From: Bacteroidales bacterium
GTDB lineage: Bacteria > Bacteroidota > Bacteroidia > Bacteroidales > UBA1556
Length of the DNA: 28,937 nt
Direction: 5' to 3'
Assembly: GCA_023145955.1 (NCBI GenBank)
Contig: JAGLDA010000090.1
Span: 1 to 28,937, forward strand
Shown: positions 24,225 to 28,937 of the stretch, one piece after another
Position numbering within the stretch: position 1 is the first letter of the stretch
Layout of the letters: every line of letters starts with the position of its first letter
Notes under the pieces: model-generated
Seen by the model: only the letters and a program-made list of their open reading frames with translations
What the model was told of the DNA's origin: nothing
The model's database searches: none
Translations under genes and position numbers: made by a program

Positions 24225-26345
24225 TTAATTCACAGATTTCATACTAAATTGTAACCTCTTTCGCTGCAAATCTACTTTTAGCACTTTAATTTGTACTTTC
24301 TGATTTAATTTAACATATTCGTGAGGGTTGCTAATAAATTCGTTTGCAAGTTCTGATATATGTACCAATCCATCTTGATGAACTCCAACATCTACAAAAG
24401 CACCAAAAGCAGTAATATTTGTAATAATACCAGGCAAAATCATTCCTTCTTCAAGATCTTGTGGGCTGTTTACACTTTTCTCAAATTCAAAAAAATCAAT
24501 TTTTGATCGCGGATCTCTATTTGGTTTTTGTAGTTCTGCAATAATATCCTTAATAGTAAAAAGTCCAAATTTGACAGTAACAAAATCCTCGGCATTTAGA
24601 GATTTTATGGCCTCTTTATTTTCAATAAGTTCATCGATAGATTTTTTTAGCTGTTTAGCCATTTTATCAACTACAGAGTACGATTCGGGATGCACAGCAG
24701 TGTTATCCAAAGTGTTTTTGGCATCACGAATTCTTATAAAACCAGCAGCCTGTTCAAAAGCTTTAGCACCAAAACCACTTATTTCCATAAGTTGTTTTCT
24801 GCTCACAAAAGCACCATTCACATTACGATAGTCCACTATTTTTTTGGCAACATTAGGCCCAATTCCAACAACATATTGTAGAATTTCTTTGCTAGCGGTA
24901 TTAAGTTCCACACCAACATTATTAACCACACTCGCAACCACATCTGCTAATTTTGCTTGCAATTTCTTTTGATCAACATCGTGTTGATATTGACCTACAC
25001 CTATTGATTTAGGATCTAGTTTCACCAATTCAGCAAGCGGATCCATGAGCCTGCGACCTATGGAAACAGAGCCACGTACAGTAATATCATAATTTGGAAA
25101 TTCCTCACGAGCAAGAGCACTTGCTGAATATATGGAGGCTCCATTTTCATTCACCATCACAGCCTGTATCTTCCTATCAAATTGAGTAGCTTGTACTAAC
25201 TTCTCTGTTTCGCGACCAGCAGTTCCATTACCAATGGCAATAGCTTCTACTTTATACATATTTACTAGGCTACTAAGCTTTTTCTTAGCCATGGTAGTTT
25301 CGCGCTGTGGTGGATGGGGATAGATGGTCTCATTATGCAAAAGCTTACCTTGAGCATCTAGAATAACTACTTTACATCCAGTTCTAAAGCCTGGGTCTAT
25401 TGCTAAACATACTTTTTGACCCAAGGGGCTAGTCATTAGTAATTGGCGTAGATTTTCAGCGAAAATATTTATTGCTTTATCGTCGGCATTAGATTTTAAC
25501 TCAGCCCTAAATTCGGTTTCTAAAGATGATGAAAGTAGCCTACGATAAGAATCCTTAATTGCAATAGAAACTTCATGACGACTTGCAGAGTCATCTCTTA
25601 ATATATAATTTTCAATTTGCTTAATTGCAACATCCTCATCAGGGCCAATTTTGAGGCGAAGAACGCCTTCTTTTTCTCCTCTTAAAAGAGCTAAAATACG
25701 GTGGCTAGGAGCCTTACTCATGCGCTCATCCCAGTTATAGTATGGCTTATATTTCAGCTCCTCATCTTCGGCTTTTGTCTTCTTTTTGGATTGTATTAAT
25801 GCCTGCCGTTGCCATAGGCGCCTAGTGCTGTGTCTTACAGCTGGTCGTTCATTTATCCACTCAGCAATAATATCAAGAGCTCCACTTACAGCCATATCAG
25901 CATCTTCAATATCTGGATGCTGGGTGTATTTTTCTGCTTTAAAATAGAAATCTGGATTCTTTTGGCTCATTATTATCTTAGCTAATGGCTCCAATCCTCT
26001 CTCTTTGGCAATACTAGACTTAGTTTTGCGCTTAGGTTTATAAGGCAAATATATATCTTCAATATCACTTATAGTTTTAGCTTCAATAATTTTTTGTTTG
26101 AGCCCATCAGTAAGTAAATCTTGCTTGTTGATACTTTCTATAACGAATTTCTTTCGTTTTTCAAGTTCAATATATTGTTGGTGCGAATCTCGGATGTTTT
26201 CAATAGCAACCTCATCAAGTCCGTTGGTAACTTCTTTACGGTATCTGGCAATAAATGGTATTCCTGCCCCGCTCTCCAGAAGTTCGATAGTACCTTTTAC
26301 AGCTTTTCTATCAAGATTAAGTTTCTTGGATATATGTGATATCAT
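24225..26345 (-). CDS. tex: RNA-binding transcription accessory protein Tex
   Basis: The 706-residue protein has the full Tex order: N-terminal helical Tex domain (SGAGIPFIARYRKEVTNGLDE), a YqgF/RNase H-like domain with AIDPGFRTGCK, helix-hairpin-helix motifs (VVGIGPNVAKKIVDYR and MEISGFGAKAFEQAAGFIRI), and a C-terminal S1 RNA-binding domain (GIITNITAFGAFVDVGVHQD). It binds nucleic acid and affects transcription. I start at ATG 26345; a TTG directly before it (26348) adds one residue in the longest frame. Confidence 0.96.
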   Translation of the reverse strand: MISHISKKLNLDRKAVKGTIELLESGAGIPFIARYRKEVTNGLDEVAIENIRDSHQQYIELEKRKKFVIESINKQDLLTDGLKQKIIEAKTISDIEDIYLPYKPKRKTKSSIAKERGLEPLAKIIMSQKNPDFYFKAEKYTQHPDIEDADMAVSGALDIIAEWINERPAVRHSTRRLWQRQALIQSKKKTKAEDEELKYKPYYNWDERMSKAPSHRILALLRGEKEGVLRLKIGPDEDVAIKQIENYILRDDSASRHEVSIAIKDSYRRLLSSSLETEFRAELKSNADDKAINIFAENLRQLLMTSPLGQKVCLAIDPGFRTGCKVVILDAQGKLLHNETIYPHPPQRETTMAKKKLSSLVNMYKVEAIAIGNGTAGRETEKLVQATQFDRKIQAVMVNENGASIYSASALAREEFPNYDITVRGSVSIGRRLMDPLAELVKLDPKSIGVGQYQHDVDQKKLQAKLADVVASVVNNVGVELNTASKEILQYVVGIGPNVAKKIVDYRNVNGAFVSRKQLMEISGFGAKAFEQAAGFIRIRDAKNTLDNTAVHPESYSVVDKMAKQLKKSIDELIENKEAIKSLNAEDFVTVKFGLFTIKDIIAELQKPNRDPRSKIDFFEFEKSVNSPQDLEEGMILPGIITNITAFGAFVDVGVHQDGLVHISELANEFISNPHEYVKLNQKVQIKVLKVDLQRKRLQFSMKSVN

Positions 26346-26348
26346 CAA

Positions 26349-26429
26349 TTATTAATGTTTAATTATAAGTTGCTAATTATCAATTATCAACAACACATTA
26401 ATAACTAATCATTAACAATTAATCATTAT
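26349..26429. repeat. AT-rich simple-sequence spacer
   Basis: This gap between tex and lepA consists of short TTAAT/AATTAT/ATCATT words; TAATCATTA occurs twice (26406-26414, 26420-26428) and CAATTATCAATTATCAAC once. I see no gene, promoter element or terminator in it. Confidence 0.5.
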
Positions 26430-28217
26430 TTAATCCATTTTAAGAACAGCAAGAAACGCATTTTGAGGAACTTGAACATTTCCTACTTGACGCATTCTTT
26501 TCTTACCTTTTTTCTGCTTTTCTAATAGTTTACGCTTACGAGAAATATCGCCACCATAACATTTTGCTGTTACATCTTTACGAACAGCTTTCACTGTTTC
26601 ACGAGAAATAATCTTAGAACCAATAGCTGCTTGTATTGCAATATCAAACTGCTGACGAGGGATAAGCTCTTTTAATTTAGAACATATTTTTTTGCCAAAA
26701 GTATAAGCATTATCATGGTGAAGTAGAGTACTTAGTGCGTCAACATAATCGCCATTCAAAAGAATATCCAAACGAATAAGTTTTGCCTGCTGATACCCAT
26801 TAAGATGATAATCGAAAGATGCATATCCTTTAGAAATACTTTTCAATCTATCATAAAAATCAAAAACAATTTCACCCAAAGGCATATCAAAAGTTAATTC
26901 AACTCTGTTACTTGTAAGAAATATAGTATTCTTTAAAATACCTCGTTTATCAAGACAAAGTTTCATCACAGGACCCATATATTCACTTTGTAAAATAACC
27001 TGGGCGCTAATTAGAGGCTCTTCGATATAATCAATAGCAGAAATATCGGGTAATCCAGATGGGTTATAAACCATAAACTCTTCACCTTTTCGTGTATGAA
27101 CTTTATATGAAACGTTTGGCACGGTTGTAATTACGTTCATATCAAACTCACGATCAAGACGCTCCTGAATGATCTCCATATGCAATAATCCAAGAAAACC
27201 ACAACGAAAGCCAAAACCCAAAGCCATAGATGATTCAGGCTCATAAGTAAGAGAAGCATCATTAAGCTGAAGCTTCTCCATGGCAGCGCGTAAGTCTTCA
27301 TAATCCTCAGCATCAATAGGATATACGCCTGCAAATACCATTGGTTTTACATCTTCAAAACCACCAATAGCAGAGGTGCATGGGTTATTCTGATGAGTAA
27401 TTGTATCTCCAACCTTTACCTCTTTCGAGACTTTTATTCCAGAAATAATATACCCAACATCTCCAGCTTTAAGGTCTTCACTAGGTTCTCTAGTAAGTTT
27501 CAATACTCCAACCTCATCAGCTTTATACTCTTTTTCGGTATTAAAGAATTTTACTAATTCACCTTTTTTTACAGTACCATTTAGAATCTTTACATATGCA
27601 ATAATCCCTCGAAAAGAATTAAAAACAGAATCAAAAATCATTGCTTGGAGTGGAGCTTCTGGATCTCCAGCTGGTGAAGGAACAGTATCAATAATAGCAT
27701 CAAGTATTTTATCAACACCATAGCCAGTTTTACCACTAGCTTCAATAATATCTTCCAATTCGCAGCCAATAAGATCCACTATTTGGTCAGCAACTTCCAA
27801 TGGATTAGCATTTGGCAAATCCATTTTATTCATTACAGGAATTATTTCTAAATCATTGTCAATAGCAAGGTATAAATTTGATATTGTTTGTGCCTGAATA
27901 CCTTGTGTAGCATCTACTATTAGCAATGCGCCTTCGCAGGCAGCAATAGAACGCGATACTTCGTAAGAAAAATCAACATGACCTGGGGTGTCAATAAGAT
28001 TTAAGGTGTATTCAGTTTTATCACGTTTATGCTTCATTTGAATAGCGTGACTTTTTATAGTAATACCTCTCTCGCGTTCAAGTTCCATATCATCAAGAAC
28101 CTGTGCTTGTAAGTCTCTTGCCGATACTGTTTCGGTATATTCTAAAAGGCGATCGGCTAAGGTGCTCTTGCCGTGATCGATATGTGCTATTATGCAAAAA
28201 TTACGAACATTTTCCAT
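26430..28217 (-). CDS. lepA: Elongation factor 4 (LepA), ribosome back-translocase GTPase
   Basis: The 595-residue GTPase has the LepA set: G1 AHIDHGKST (11-19), switch/G2 RERGITIKSHAI, G3 DTPGHVDFSYEVSRS, G4 NKMD, domain II, and the LepA-specific C-terminal domain ending GKKRMRQVGNVQVPQNAFL. It binds the ribosome and affects elongation and initiation under stress. Length is that of the family. The ATG at 28217 follows a long leader (see the -7 element at 28351-28358). Confidence 0.97.
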   Translation of the reverse strand: MENVRNFCIIAHIDHGKSTLADRLLEYTETVSARDLQAQVLDDMELERERGITIKSHAIQMKHKRDKTEYTLNLIDTPGHVDFSYEVSRSIAACEGALLIVDATQGIQAQTISNLYLAIDNDLEIIPVMNKMDLPNANPLEVADQIVDLIGCELEDIIEASGKTGYGVDKILDAIIDTVPSPAGDPEAPLQAMIFDSVFNSFRGIIAYVKILNGTVKKGELVKFFNTEKEYKADEVGVLKLTREPSEDLKAGDVGYIISGIKVSKEVKVGDTITHQNNPCTSAIGGFEDVKPMVFAGVYPIDAEDYEDLRAAMEKLQLNDASLTYEPESSMALGFGFRCGFLGLLHMEIIQERLDREFDMNVITTVPNVSYKVHTRKGEEFMVYNPSGLPDISAIDYIEEPLISAQVILQSEYMGPVMKLCLDKRGILKNTIFLTSNRVELTFDMPLGEIVFDFYDRLKSISKGYASFDYHLNGYQQAKLIRLDILLNGDYVDALSTLLHHDNAYTFGKKICSKLKELIPRQQFDIAIQAAIGSKIISRETVKAVRKDVTAKCYGGDISRKRKLLEKQKKGKKRMRQVGNVQVPQNAFLAVLKMD

Positions 28218-28350
28218 ATTATATTCTTATATTTTCTATTTAGAAATGAATTTTATTCTTAAAACCAGCTAAAAATTAGAATTAGTAAATTCTTAAAATT
28301 GGTGCTATAAATAGGTTTTAGAGCAAATTGCGACTAAATATATTGATTTG

Positions 28351-28358
28351 CAAAAGTA
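28351..28358 (-). promoter_or_regulatory. Possible promoter -7 element of lepA
   Basis: On the minus strand TACTTTTG matches TAnnTTTG. If used, the leader before lepA ATG 28217 is about 125 bases, much longer than the others in the window. Confidence 0.4.
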
Positions 28359-28397
28359 GTGATTTCTTATGTTGGAATTACTTTGACTTTTATTTGT

Positions 28398-28446
28398 AAA
28401 AAGCCCAAAGAAATAAAGCAGTATTGCTTTTAACTTTGGGCTTTTT
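28398..28446 (-). terminator. Composite hairpin terminator
   Basis: AAAAAGCCCAAAG (28398-28410) pairs perfectly with CTTTGGGCTTTTT (28434-28446), a 13-pair stem with A and T tracts at its ends, and an inner hairpin AAAGCA/TGCTTT (28415-28430, loop GTAT) stands in the loop. It lies about 32 bases past the stop of the T9SS cargo gene and upstream of the lepA promoter, so it closes the cargo transcript. By symmetry it would work in both directions. Confidence 0.8.
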
Positions 28447-28478
28447 GTTTAAAAATTATGTGTCGTCCTAAAAAATAT

Positions 28479-28937
28479 TTATTCAATAATTATTTTGTGA
28501 GAAACGGTACTAGTATTCCCAATAATCATTATAAAATATATACCTGATGGTAATATTGTTTTAACATTCATAGAAATATCCGCATTTCCATTTTTGTCAA
28601 TGGCAATTTGTTTATTAGCAACTAATTTGCCATTCATGGAATAAATATTCATTTCAACAATATTGTCTTCTACAAAGCCACCTAAATCGATATTAATAAT
28701 TGAATTTGAAGGATTTGGATATATACTTACATTAGCTTCTTCGTCACTAGTATAATTAATTACTATTATATCTGAATAAGCAAACTCTCCATCAAAGTCT
28801 GTTTGTTTTAATCTATAATACGATACTCCAGATAGTGGCTCTGTATCAGTAAACTGATAATTAAGAATAATATTACTGTTTCCAGCTCCATTTATTTTGG
28901 CAAGGTTAGTAAATTCTTTTCCATCAACAGAGCGTTC
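28479..28937 (-). CDS. C-terminal part of a T9SS-exported protein (cut by the window edge)
   Basis: Only the last 152 codons are in the window; the gene continues beyond base 28937. The visible protein starts ERSVDGKEFTNLAKINGAGN, then YQFTDTEPLSGVSYYRLKQT and DFDGEFAYSD, the domain that often precedes the sorting signal in large Bacteroidota surface proteins. The type A T9SS sorting domain follows: VSIYPNPSNSIINIDL, MNIYSMNGKLVANKQ and LPSGIYFIMII, ending HKIIIE. The stop TAA is at 28479-28481. The functional part of the protein lies outside the window. Confidence 0.88.
   Translation of the reverse strand, partial: ERSVDGKEFTNLAKINGAGNSNIILNYQFTDTEPLSGVSYYRLKQTDFDGEFAYSDIIVINYTSDEEANVSIYPNPSNSIINIDLGGFVEDNIVEMNIYSMNGKLVANKQIAIDKNGNADISMNVKTILPSGIYFIMIIGNTSTVSHKIIIE

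Noticed and set aside
1..28937. CRISPR arrays, tRNA genes, transposases, phage or toxin-antitoxin genes
   Set aside because: I looked on both strands and found no regularly spaced repeats, cloverleaf-like segments or proteins of these families.

Overview
This window is chromosomal DNA from a member of the Bacteroidota (formerly Bacteroidetes). The evidence is the strong AT bias, two proteins with type IX secretion (T9SS) type A C-terminal sorting domains, a DUF4292 lipoprotein beside an EnvC-like protein, and repeated promoter elements of the Bacteroidota form TAnnTTTG about 20-60 bases before start codons. I cannot name the genus. I see no tRNA, rRNA, CRISPR array, insertion sequence or phage gene. 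No stretch over 300 bases lacks a gene.

Layout. (1) 80-6100, minus strand: an envelope cluster made of an RND/MMPL exporter, an outer-membrane-like protein, a membrane polyferredoxin, a small secreted Cys protein and a TetR regulator. Three copies of one operator-like palindrome stand before the exporter gene, the small secreted protein gene and the tetR gene, so the regulator probably controls the whole set and itself. The outer-membrane-like protein and the polyferredoxin share an unusual acidic segment of repeated D/E-E/D-F units. This is the best candidate in the window for an undescribed system. (2) 6236-7216, plus strand: two small lipoproteins, one of them Rieske-like but without a full set of cluster ligands. 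(3) 7283-10722, plus strand: gpmI, then a heptose-nucleotide set gmhA-hddC-gmhB with overlapping ends. (4) 10727-14099, minus strand: radA, an unknown two-TM protein and a T9SS cargo protein with three repeats. (5) 14152-17952, minus strand: a TPR lipoprotein, a DUF4292 lipoprotein and an EnvC-like amidase activator, a cell-envelope group. (6) 18001-21329, minus strand: a membrane-anchored thioredoxin, and a response regulator/histidine kinase/secreted EEP nuclease operon. (7) 21427-28217, minus strand: ksgA, an ATP-cone/PD-(D/E)XK nuclease fusion, an NAD-dependent epimerase, tex and lepA. (8) 28479-28937: the 3' end of another T9SS cargo gene, closed by a strong hairpin terminator.

For several genes the longest open frame begins with TTG or GTG inside or upstream of the probable -7 element, so it cannot be the translated start. 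I moved those starts to the next ATG (tetR 6048, gmhA 8929, response regulator 21329, ksgA 22218, and likely the small secreted protein 5378).
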